61,151 bases of DNA from Scenedesmus sp. ARA3 (Eukaryota > Chlorophyta > Chlorophyceae > Sphaeropleales > Scenedesmaceae), in assembly GCA_004335835.1 (NCBI GenBank), contig RWJK01000317.1:1-61151 (forward strand), read 5' to 3'. A program made the translations under genes and the position numbers. Positions 33,711 to 44,404 of this stretch are shown here, one piece after another. How positions within the stretch are numbered: position 1 is the stretch's first letter; each line of letters starts with the position of its first letter. The notes under the pieces were generated by a model. That model had not been told where the DNA came from. It ran no database searches and was given only the letters and a program-made list of their open reading frames with translations.

Positions 33711-36568
33711 ATGGCGCTACCTCTGCGATCTAGGCACAGCGTGCACACACGGCAAGCCAGTTCTTCAATCAGACTTCCAAACCATCCGTTTGCATTTGTG
33801 AACAGCACTCGGATACCGCGCAAGCCGGCACCGGCAAGTTCCACACAGCAGCAGCTTGTGGACACCATGTGAGCTTCAGGTCTATTTGGCCAGCAGACGC
33901 ATGCTGCAGCAACGGCACACTATACCACGTTGAAGCACGCTGCAATTTGACGACCTCATTTAGCATGTGAGGATACTGGCACCTGAGCAACAGCACAGCG
34001 CTGGCAGCATCACCCGATGCTGCTGCCACTTGTACTGCAGTTCTCAGTCTGTGATATCTTATACAACACTCCCTTGTTCGCACCTGTGCAGAACAAGTCC
34101 AGATGATACGGACGCAAACACAACCCAAGCAGCAGCTCAGCCCCAGCTGCCACAGGAGTTCAGCAACAGCGCAGATGCCAGCAGCAGCAGCAGCAGCAGC
34201 AGTGGCAGCAGCTTCCGCTGGCTTGAGCACTGGTACCCTGTGCATGTGGAGGCAATGGCTGACCCTGCCAGGCCGCATGCAGTGACACTGCTGGGCAAGC
34301 AGCTGGTGCTGTGGAGGGACGGCCAGGGCCAGTGGCAGTGCATGCAGGACGCATGCCCACACAGGTGCGCAATGGGCTGCAGCGCATGGTGTGTTGCTGC
34401 TGTTGCAGCTTGGCCATGTCACGTGAAGCGCAAGGACGTCTGTCCCAGCTTGCTGCGGGCCAGTGTCCCAGCTGGCTGCGTATCCATAGCTATTCAAGTC
34501 CTGACGTGTCAGCATTGCTCGCCAGTTCATGGGCCCTGGCACTGTACATCCAGCAGCATGGAGAACGAGCCACAGCAGCACGGCGGCATCAACAGTTGCG
34601 TAGCACAAACCACGTCTCAAAGCAGCCGCCGCTGGCCAGCTTGCAGCTGATCACGGCCAGTGCTGTTCTGTGTTGTGTTGCTGGCTGCAGGCTTGCGCCG
34701 CTGAGTGAGGGGCGTATTGAGGCTGACGGCACGCTGCAGTGCAGCTACCACGGCTGGCGCTTTGACAGCAGCGGCAGATGCACAGACATCCCACAGGTGC
34801 GCAGGTCGCAGCGGTGGCGTGAGCCCACGCCTGCTATAGACTGCAGCAGCAGAGCGCCGCAACAGCATCGGCAGGTGCACAGACATCCCACAGATGATGG
34901 CGCGCATTGACAACGTGCCTAGACAGGCTGCTGCTATGGCTGCGGCGACAATGCAACATGCAGCTGCCCACTACCTGGCAGATGAAGGGGCAGCTGGGTG
35001 TGAACATTCCGTGCAAACCTGCATCGCTGGGCATCTTCAGGTCAACAGCAAATGCATATGCCTGGCATGCTCAGGCTCTTTGCAACACACACAGGCAAAA
35101 CATGCAGCATGCGGCTGTGACGCTTGTTGGTCCGATGCTGTTTTCACTGCACTGCAGGCACTGGATGCCAAGGCCAAGGCAGTACAAGCTGTTTACATCA
35201 TACACCGGCAGACCAAGTGCTTGCCTTTTAACCTTGCTGATCCGACCGCAACTTCCATCCCTGCAGGCGCTGGACGCCAAGGCCAAGGCAGTGGCATGCG
35301 CCAGCAGCCGCAGCTGCGTGACGGCCTACCCCACGCGGCAGCAGTACGGCCTCATCTGGATGTGGCCCAGTGCAGGGCCCGCAGCAGCAGCGCAGGCCGG
35401 TGAGCGGCAGCTTGCCAGCACGTGTATATATACACATATATATATGTGCTCAGCGGACGCCTGTAATCGCAGCCGATTGCGAGCTGCGGCAGCACATTTA
35501 GCTGCAGCAACGGCTGGTGGGCAATTGGAAATGCTGACATCATAAAACTGACTTTATCCAACACAGCAGGGAAGTCTGATCAAAACCCCGTGTGCAAATG
35601 CAATAGCACATCATCACCAAAACATGCCTCTTGCGCCTGCTGCTGCTGCTGCTGCCTGCTGTGCAGCCGCTGCGCACCTGCCTGTCTCGCAGAAGCTGCA
35701 GGAGGCATGGGCAGCTGGCAACAGCCCCACCTGGTACAGGCGGGTGCTGCCATACAGCTGGGACATCCTGGTGGAGAACCTGTCTGACCCCTGTGAGTGG
35801 ACTCTCTGGGTGTGGCTGATAGGTGTTTGTAGCTCCTGCTGGCCAGTCAGCATGGCACCAGTCTGCATTTACACATGTTGGATCTGGTGTGTGGGACATC
35901 CTGGTGGAGACCTGTCTGACCCCTGTGAGTAATTTTGAATAGAATTCAAATAGATTTGCAAAGCTTGTGAGTGTCCCTGGCCCTGGCACATGGCAGATGG
36001 CATGGAAGTATAGGTTCTGAAAGTCATTTGTCTGACCCCTGTGAGTGGACTTTGGTGGACTTTGGTTGACCCTGGCTGATACAGTGCAAGCCAGCTGCCA
36101 GCCGCTAGTTCTTCTTTTCCTGCTGTAGATGTGTGGTACCTGTGGAGAACCTGTCAGACCCCTGTGAGTGAGCCTGACCCTGCGCATTGCGCATCGCAGA
36201 CATGTGAAATTTCAAAGGCAGCTGCCATAAAATTCCACTCTCTCAAGCTCTGTCAGGCCCCCTAGCTCTTTGCATACACCTATTTCTCCCACCATCACCA
36301 CCACTGCTCTTCTCCCCGCCACGCTCGCTGCTGCTGTTGCTGCCGCCGCCACATCGTGCCGCATGCTCCTGTTTGATGGCCCCCACCATGCCACATGCCC
36401 ACCTGCCCTTCTCGCACCACCGGCTGTTCCCATGCCTCACACGTGCTGCTACACCCACCACATTGACAAAGGGATGCTGTCATTGCGGCTGCGTGCGCTT
36501 GCTGCCGCCATCCCGCCCACTACACTGCAGATACACCCTTCCCCTTCCACCTTTCTCACTCCACCCCA

Positions 36569-36599
<31 letters not shown>

Positions 36600-36759
36600 C
36601 GTTCATGCCGCAGCCCACCTGCCCTTCTCGCACCACCGGCTGTTCCCAGGCCTGTTTGCTAGTACTGGCTGCAGCATTGAACAATGCCAGCTGTCAATGC
36701 AGCTTTGTGTAGCTGCTGCTGGCCCGCCCACTGCACATGCACCCTGCCTCACTCAACCC

Positions 36760-36852
<93 letters not shown>

Positions 36853-38204
36853 GCCTTCCTTAGCCCACCTGCCCTTCTCGCACCACCGGCTCTTCCCAGG
36901 CCTCACGCGTGCTGCTGGCGGCCCCATGCCCTTCAGTGCAGTGGACATCCCTGCAGGAGACAGCCCAGAGGCCCGCGCAGCACGGCCCAAATATGCCATG
37001 GCACACCAGGCACCCCTGGCAGCATTCGAGTACCCAGCTGGTGAGGCCTGCTGCGCCTGCACACACTGCTGCCTTGCGTTGGCAGGCATTGCTGCTGCAG
37101 TTGGCGCTGCTGCAAGCAGCTGCTTGCTGTGCACTGCTGCGTGTTGCTTGAGCATGCGGCTCTGCAAGCTGCTTCGTCCGAGTCCCATGGCGTTTTGCCA
37201 TGCGGATGTGCTGCTCCTTTGCGCCCTCCAGTACCTCCCATTTGACAGGGCGAGAGTCTGCTGCATGCACCTGCTCGTTTATTCTTCATCCTCCTTACAC
37301 ACTGTGTGCTGTGTGGCCTTCCGTGTCATCTGCTGCAGGCTTCACTGCAGGTGGTGTAGTGGCCTACACGCCGCCTTGTGCAGTGGTATACGAGGGAAAG
37401 GGCAGCTTTGTGCAGACTGAGCTGCTGGCTGTGCCCTCAGGGCCTGGCCAGGCACTAGTATTCACTGCTGGCGTCAGTAGTGCAGCCAAGGTGCAGGGCG
37501 GTGACGTGCTGAAGGCCTTGCTGACAAACCCCAAGCAGGTGCCCATGCTGCTGATGCGGTAAGTGATGTGAGGCCGTCTGTTGGCTGTTTGCAGGAAAGA
37601 GAGGGAGAAGGGCTGCACGCGTCTCCAGCTCTGTGTTCTGCACAGTGTGACTGTCACGTGTGCCAGCAGCTGCACTGATGCGTGCGTTGCATTGGATGCT
37701 ATTGCTGGGGTGCATGAGCAACATATGCGCACTACACAGCACAGCGACATCGGGTGGAGTCTGCAGTTGCTGCAGCAGCGCCGCCAGGCGTGCAGTGGCA
37801 CAACATGCGCTGGCACGCGTCCAAGCTCACGCCACTGCTCCTGCTGTCTCCAAACCCCTGCCTCCACTGCTTTTGCTGCTGCTGCTGCTGCCGGCCATGC
37901 AGGATGAAGATGGCGCGTGCCCCCACCTACCAGAGCCACCTGCGCTCAAACAAGCTCTTTGACCAGGACGGAGTGAGTGTGCTGCATGGCAGCCAGCCAG
38001 CCTTATAGTCGCGAAGTCAGCGAGGACCCTTCCAACATGCACGCTGTAGCTGCTGGTTTGTCAACGGGTCGGGGTGCAGCCTAATTCGCTGACACGACAT
38101 GTGAATCAGTAGCTAGGCTGGACCTGACATGTGTAATCCATGCCATGGTGTGCTGCTTCTGTGACAGCACAAGTTGCACGTGGTTGACTGCTGTGCATGC
38201 GATG

Positions 38205-38242
<38 letters not shown>

Positions 38243-39158
38243 AGGCCTTCCTGCACATGCAGGATGTTGAGCTTGCGAGGCGCGGCAGGGGCAGCTGGGC
38301 CAAGGAGTACTACTCGCCAGTGTCCTGCGACAGCGCCATCATCGCTGGTGGGTTGCGTGTGTGGCAGGAGGTGAAAGCTGGCTCGCTGAGACACATGCTC
38401 TGTCAGCACTGTGCATGCTTACTTGTACTTCGGTGCGCTCAGTGCTGCTGAGCGCATGCGCGTGTGTTCACTCTTGTACCTGTGGTTACTAGCACAGCCT
38501 CAGTGTTGTATCTGTGCAAGGAGCAGCCCACCAGTGTAGGTAGCGCCTGAGAATGCACACCCGGAGCTGCGCTAGGCACGGCGTAAGTGTACCTGGTACG
38601 ACCGGCAGCACACCAGCGGACCCACAAGAGCGCCGCTGACATAGCATGTGCGCACCGGATGGGTCCCCTGCACTGTCTGCAGGCCGGCGCTGGGCTGATG
38701 CTGCTCTGCAGCAGCCGCTGAACCCCGCAGACCCATCCTCACCAACAGCAGCAGCAGCATTCACCCTCACCAAGCCTCCAGCGCAGCGCGCAACCAAGCA
38801 GCAGATCAACGACCGCATGAACCAGCACACAAAGCACTGCAGCAACTGTCAGAGGGCCCTGCAGGCCCTACAGCGGAAGGTGCAGGCCGCTCAGAAGGCA
38901 GCAGCAGCGCTGGCAGCCGCATGCATAGGCGTGCTTGCAGGAGCAGTGCTGCCGCAGCTGTTTGCAGCACTAGCAGCAGGTGCTGCACAGCCGGCAGCAG
39001 CAGCAGCAGGTGTAGCAGGCTTGCCTGCTGGTGCTGCTGCTGTGTTGGCAGTGGTGCTGTGTGTGGGTGCTGCTATTGCGAAAGCAGTGGGGGATGCAGC
39101 AGCGAAGGAAGTAGAACAGTTTGTGTATGTTGAGTACAGCCATGCAGACAACCACTGA
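33711..39158 (+). CDS. Rieske oxygenase, pheophorbide a oxygenase (PAO/TIC55/PTC52)-like
   Basis: Ten exons: 33711-33868, 34092-34364, 34691-34796, 35267-35399, 35667-35792, 36864-37040, 37339-37558, 37903-37972, 38245-38347, 38683-39158. They give 613 residues. The first ~50 are Ser/Arg-rich without acids, a plastid transit peptide. [10 protein letters not shown] leads into the Rieske [2Fe-2S] site C141-x-H143-x17-C161-x2-H164. The mononuclear iron site is E260-x3-D264-x2-H267-x4-H272 (in LSDPSHLPFSHH). The C-terminus has [14 protein letters not shown] with the family's redox C508-x-x-C511 and two hydrophobic helices (~530-595) for thylakoid or envelope anchoring. Family members oxygenate chlorophyll-derived or related substrates with ferredoxin; which member this is cannot be decided here. 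Introns carry many copies of exon ends. Confidence 0.93.
35423..35446. repeat. TA-rich double palindrome in an intron
   Basis: TGTATATATACA (35423-35434) is followed at once by CATATATATATG (35435-35446); each is a perfect 12-base palindrome. It lies 24 bases after the donor of Rieske-oxygenase exon 4. Confidence 0.8.
35766..36175 (+). repeat. Four copies of the Rieske-oxygenase exon 5 end with splice donor
   Basis: The exon 5 end (…CTGACCCCT followed by GTGAGT) recurs three more times in the intron: about 35884-35932, 36024-36055 and 36136-36172. Each has a consensus GTGAGT donor in the same position. Copies 2 and 4 also keep most of GGTGGAGAACCTGT, with small changes. Confidence 0.9.
36395..36905 (+). 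repeat. Three copies of the Rieske-oxygenase exon 6 start
   Basis: CCCACCTGCCCTTCTCGCAC occurs at about 36398, 36614 and 36864. The last is the true exon start. The second copy is also preceded by a CTG tract and a CAG acceptor; the first lacks an AG. After ~40 bases each copy diverges. Confidence 0.9.
36761..36850. repeat. Uninterrupted (CTG)30 microsatellite before exon 6
   Basis: Ninety bases of pure CTG lie directly upstream of the acceptor of Rieske-oxygenase exon 6 (36864), in the polypyrimidine-tract position. It is the longest triplet run in the window. Confidence 0.95.
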
Positions 39159-40948
39159 AAGGGCTGCAGCGTTTGGCTCAGCTCAACCAATGCACTCAGC
39201 GCCTCAGAAAGACCTTCACCCCTCAAAGGAGGCTTTGCAGTGCGTATGGACCATATGCACAGCACATTCGTTCTTACACAGCACGTGTATGCCAAGAACT
39301 GTGCAGCCCGGTGGTGCAGCTGACCTGAGATTTCTAGCTGTCGTGCGGCTTGGCATGTACATTGTGCATTAGATGATTATGCATGCCGACTGTGTACTTG
39401 GTGTACTGTTCGCCTGTCATGGCCGCAAGAGCTGGGACAGCAAAGCTTGTGCGAGTAGCACTTGGGCACCCAGCACTCCTGCAATGGCATTTGCAAATGG
39501 TGTTGAATGGCAAAGCAGAACCCTGCAGTTGGCAGTGCTGCAGACGAAGCATTTCAGTTACTTTGTATGGTTGCAGCCATCGTATTCAAGTGATGCAGAC
39601 CCCCAACCCTTGCCAGCCCTAGCATTGCCATGCAGTGCCAGCAGTAGCTGCTGCTTCTTGAGATGATTCCGCTGCAACCAGAGCCTCTGGGCGTACTGGG
39701 ATTTGCAAAGGGAACTGAATGATTTGAAGAACCATGTGTTGAAGTCTGGTGCAGGTTTCGTTGTGCCCGCAGGTAATACTAGAGCAAGTAGCCGGAGGAG
39801 CAGCACATCTGTACATCTCATATGCCAGCAGCCATGGTGGCGAGGGGGCCTACCTTCTAGATGTGAGTACGCAGTATGTTGCATTGATGCTGTCGCGATC
39901 TGCAATGTATTTCCTGCAACTCATAATACTGCAGTTCCGTGGCGCACAAAAAGGCGCCAAAACATGACGTTGCGACTGCACACCTGCCGATGTAACATCA
40001 CCCCGTGCTTGCCAGGATATATCAGGACGTCCCGCAATACTTTTTCTGTGGAAGGGGTCGGTGCAGAGTCGTCGTAAAGACCTCTCTCATCGGCTCTGAC
40101 TGCCGAATCCTGGGACGCGCCCAGACACTCGCTTGCGGGTGTAGGGAATGTGCCCTCACCATTTCGGGTGCACCCGTAAACCCGGTTCCCGAGCGAGTTG
40201 GATGGGAAACGATGCCAAGTGCCTCAGGTGCAAACGAGCTGGTGAATGGAGGATAATTATTCTTGCTGCACTGGATAACCACCCCCCCTGAAGGTGGAGC
40301 CCTTCCCCAGTCACATGTTTCAAATTCTGGGGCCGATGTCTCCTGATGTTTTAAAACGATTATTCGTACTATTAGAAACATATTTCGTGTGCGGAACGCT
40401 ATCCATGGGTTGCCTTGTAAACGACGATGGTGGAGCTACCCTGGACGAAACAGCAGTCATGTTGACCCAGAGGCTGGCAATCTGGCCTGTTCTGTGGTTG
40501 AGGACAAATTTCCTTTGTCAAAGACTGTGTTAGCATTGATTTGCGACAATCAGGGAGCATACAGACCCCAGTGTGGATAACTCAGCTATTGGTGCTGCCG
40601 TTGTTGCTGGGAGCAGCTGTCACTGATGCTGTCAGGCTGCGCTGCAGTGCAGGCTGCATGCAGAACGCACATGCCACTACTTCCACAACGGCAGCGCCAG
40701 CACCCAGTACCACTGCGAATACAGCAGCAGCACCAGCAGGCAACTGCTGCACCAGCAGCTGATGAATGAGTAAAACTGGCTGTTCACAACATGCACACAA
40801 CCCGCACACCCCTGACACCATGCATAACATAGCTGCTCATGCTGTGAGTCTTAGTGACCTCTAGGCCAAAAGCCACCTCTTGCAAAGCCCCAGATGCGGA
40901 TGCCCTACCCTAACCCTCCTTAAATCACGCACATACACATATCCTTTG
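39159..40948. other. Convergent intergenic region with an orphan exon-like segment and compositionally odd DNA
   Basis: No complete gene was assembled. 39773-39862 looks like one in-phase exon. About 40010-40580 lacks triplet repeats and has a different look (more CG and AT steps) than its surroundings, with open frames on both strands; it may be a remnant of inserted DNA. The last part is probably the 3' flank of the minus-strand gene ending at 40949. Confidence 0.45.
39773..39862 (+). other. Orphan exon-like segment, 30 codons
   Basis: A 90-base open segment with a good acceptor (CCCGCAG) and donor (GTGAGT), phase 0 at both ends. It reads VILEQVAGGAAHLYISYASS then HGGEGAYLLD. I found no convincing partner exons, so it may be a relic, a piece of an unrecognised gene, or chance. 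The family is unknown. Confidence 0.3.
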
Positions 40949-42520
40949 CTACTGCTGCAACTGTCGCTGCTGTGAGTGTGCCCCCGCAGCACCTCCGCTG
41001 GCACCTGCTCCTGCCGCAACTGCTGCACCAGCCGCACCTCCTGCTGCCGCCGCCGCTGCTGCTGCAGCTGCGCTGCCAGCATCCCCACCAGCTGCTGCTG
41101 GGGTTGCAGCACCAGCAGGCACTGCCACACCAACAACAGGACCAGCTGCCCGTGGCATCTGCTGAGGGTATGGCGCATAATATCCTGCAGTAGCTGCTGA
41201 GCCAGTTGCTGCTGCTGCAGCTGCTGCTGGTCCTGCAGGATATGGCGGGGCATAAGGGCTGCCAATGCTCTGTGGCTGAGGCGGGTAGCTGATGCTGCCC
41301 TGCGACAGAACAGCCGGCGGTACACCTCCAACAGCAGCTGCAAACGGCACTGCCACACTGCCGCCCACAGGGGCACCCGCCACTGCTGCTGTTGCTGCAG
41401 CACCTGGCGCTGCTGCCGGCGCCACAGCAGCACCCATTGCAGGATGCGGCACAGGCGGCATGCATGCTGCATCTGCCCAGTAGCTGCCGCCCTGCTGCTG
41501 CTGGCCTCCCATTGCTCCTGTTGCATCAGCTGCTGGGTCTCCGACAACCACGGTGCGCATGGGTATGCTGTAGATGGGGATCCCCACTGCCTGCGGCTGC
41601 GCACCAACCATGCCGCCGCCACTGGCGGGGCCGCTGAGCACCTGCAGTCAAGCAGATAAACGCAGCATTGCAGCTGATGACGGCCAAGAGCATTTCCTGC
41701 AAGGCACAGGCTGACTGCGCACGGTACCTGGCTACCTGTGCTGACGGCGCTGCTGCAGCGACTGCACGCACGGCGTCCATCAACATACTGCGGTCTAGCA
41801 ACTGCAGCGGAGCACTTGCCAAACATACAACAAACAAGTGTCACAAACATAAAGCGGCACGCACCAGATGCACCTCTGATATGCACTCACCAGGTCATTT
41901 GTTCCGTAGGGCCGCTCCGGCCGCCCAAAGCGCTTGAACTTCAGCCGGAACACCACCACCACCGCGGTGTGCACCAGGCAGAAGCACAGGCACACCACGA
42001 TGCGCACCACGTCCCTTGCGATGATCATGATGGCAAACACCAGCAGCCAGAACACGCAGAAGCCCAGGTTGAGGCTGTACAGGCTGCAGCAGCTGCGCGC
42101 GGTGCTGCTGGGCATGTCGCTGTAGGCTGTCTTGTAGCACAGGATGCGTGGGTTGGGCCACTGCAGCGCCACCACAGCGCCTGCACATGTGAGGAAATCA
42201 GTAGCGGGGTGAGGAAGTTGTGTGAAGGCACAAGGTCACGGGCAGCCTGGTGGCATGGTACTGGTGGAAGGTGGTTTGTGCATTGCGATTGTTCTAGGCA
42301 GTGGCGCAGCAGGTGCTGTTGTTGACAGCAGTTGACGAGTGGTATGATGGATGCAGGCGAAACTGGCAGTAGAATACAGGGTGCCTGCGCCATTCTTTTG
42401 TAACATCACAGGCGATCCTGCAGCCTGTCCAGCTGCCACGAGTAGCAAAGGTCTGCTGAGCGCTGCCACTGCTGTGGTTGGCTTGCAAGGGAGGAACGGT
42501 GTAACAAACATGCACTGATC

Positions 42521-42555
<35 letters not shown>

Positions 42556-42903
42556 AATTTCACTGTTCCTGCAAGCGCCAAACACGCGGAAGCCAGACTC
42601 ACCAAGCAGTCCGAACAGTGCTGACGTGACTGCAAATGCTGCTATCCACAGGTTTGTAACAACGCTGGCTGCCCTGTACTCTGTCGTGTAGGAGCTGTCC
42701 ATCCAATCGTTTTCAGACACGGTCTGTGCTGATGCATGCTGCAGCTGCGACAGGCACAGCAGCAGTGCCAGTAGCAGCTGGCAGCCACTGCTCCATAGCA
42801 GCGGCAAGGCTCTGTGCCTGGCCGCAGGACAGCAGGAAGCTGTTTCATGGAGCCCAGCTGCAACTGCTGGTGAACCAGCCAATCCAGTCATATGAGTTTG
42901 CAT
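40949..42903 (-). CDS. Multi-pass membrane protein with Pro/Ala/Gly-rich cytosolic tail
   Basis: Four exons, 5' to 3': 42903-42603, 42180-41891, 41801-41736, 41641-40949. They give 449 residues. An N-terminal hydrophobic segment ending ...LLLALLLCLSQLQHASAQ is a likely signal peptide or first helix. Membrane helices follow at about residues 80-105 (LWIAAFAVTSALFGLLGAVVAL), 140-160 (LGFCVFWLLVFAIMII) and 162-185 (VVRIVVCLCFCLVHTAVVVVF), then a basic FRLKFKRF stop-transfer. The last ~230 residues are Pro/Ala/Gly/Tyr-rich with SYPPQPQ, SPYAPPYP and YYAPYPQQ motifs like the XYPPX repeats of annexins, rhodopsins and other tails. I do not recognise the family. The four-helix start plus disordered tail suggests an organising or trafficking role, but this is an inference. 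Confidence 0.72.
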
Positions 42904-44404
42904 GCATCAGCAGCAGGACTTGCACAGTAAGCAGCAGCTTGAGGCAGCACTCAGAGCACCATACTGCGCCACGCGCGTTTGCCGCAAGCATATGCCCACC
43001 ATGTTTTCACAACAACAACAGTAACAACGCCCCACCATGCAGTGTAGGGGGGACAAGACTCCCCAGGCTAGGCTTTGATGTGCATGCAACTGACGCCAGC
43101 AGCACACAAGGGCGGTCCCAAGCTGAGCATCAGTGCTGACCAAACCTGTATGCCAGCGCAGCTGCTGCTGGCGAATGCAGGCTCATGTGCTGCTGCACAA
43201 TACGAAGTCAAGGTCCCTTGCTTACTTGTTCCTCTGTGCTGCACCATCTGCAGCTGCTTCCCCTGCACTGAATGTCCTGCAGGCGCTAGCGCCAGCTGCC
43301 TTCCCTGTCCGCCAACCTTGCACCGCTCAAATGCATAGAATAAGACGGTATCAAGGTTAAAGAGGAAATCAGAGAGGATTGGGCTTGTGGGATGTGAGAG
43401 GGAACAGTCGCTGCAGCACCACCGTGAAAGAAACGGCGCCTAAGCTTGACTTGACCAAATACCAAGCAAAACGCATGCGATGAACACCTCTGGTTCCCTG
43501 CTCATTAGTTAGACCGCCCACCGCTCAAGTCCGGTGACAACTTCCTCCGTTGGGGTTGTGCTTTACAAAGTCTTGGCTGTCAGACGCCAGAAACAAATAT
43601 TCTAGGTTATATTCGATGAGTTTTGTCGGAAACAGTCTTACTTGAGCAGCACAAGCATCCGTAATCGTTGGCATGCATGCTGCTGCTGCTCTGTGCAGAT
43701 ATCTCACTCTCTTGATCTCTCTGCATTGATCGCAAGCAGCTGAAAGTGGTGCAAAACATGACCATGCTTGCTTTGAGTTGAATGCTATACACGCTCCACA
43801 GACTTTGGCACAAGAAAGACAGCAAGCCCAAAAGCAAGCATGCAGGTTACCATGGTGACCTGTACATACGACCACTGTAATGTGGTAAACGAAACCTCTT
43901 CCATGCACACCTGTATACGCATGCGCTGCTGCATCAAAAGCAGGTCAGTCACACTCTGCACACAAACGCACTCATTTGAGCATTTGAACCGCATTCAAAC
44001 AGCGGCACCGCACCCCAGGCGCTCCCACGTCTTCTGTATGGCACAACCATGATCATGGCCTGCGCCAAAACGTGCACCAACAAGACATGCAGTGCTGCAC
44101 ATTCACGTGTGTGCGCAAGTAATGCAAGGGGTTGAAGCCAGACATTAAGTGCACCTAGCTTTCAGCCACCAAGTACCCCCTGCTGTACTTGCGAGCCGCG
44201 CAGCATGCACGCAGCGGCTGCTGCAACTTCCGCTCATCTGTTGCCTGACACCACGCGGTTGGCAACAGCCACCATAAGCACGTTCAAATAACAGCAGCTG
44301 CAATGACCTAAGTCACTGCACACAGCAAACAGCAGCACAACCTCCCAAGTTCAGGCGCAGAGCCTTGCAGCATGCCACCCAGCCTGTTAGCAACCCTGAG
44401 CCGC
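42904..44404. other. Intergenic: promoter side of the membrane-protein gene and 3' flank of the ALIX gene
   Basis: No supported gene. About 43330-43660 is AT-richer, repeat-poor and lacks CAG runs, so it may hold the minus-strand promoter. ORFs of 60-130 codons on both strands show no family resemblance. Confidence 0.45.

Noticed and set aside
40861..41886. 341-codon minus-strand ORF
   Set aside because: Other reading frame of the membrane-protein tail exon; it runs through that gene's splice sites and has no coherent motifs.
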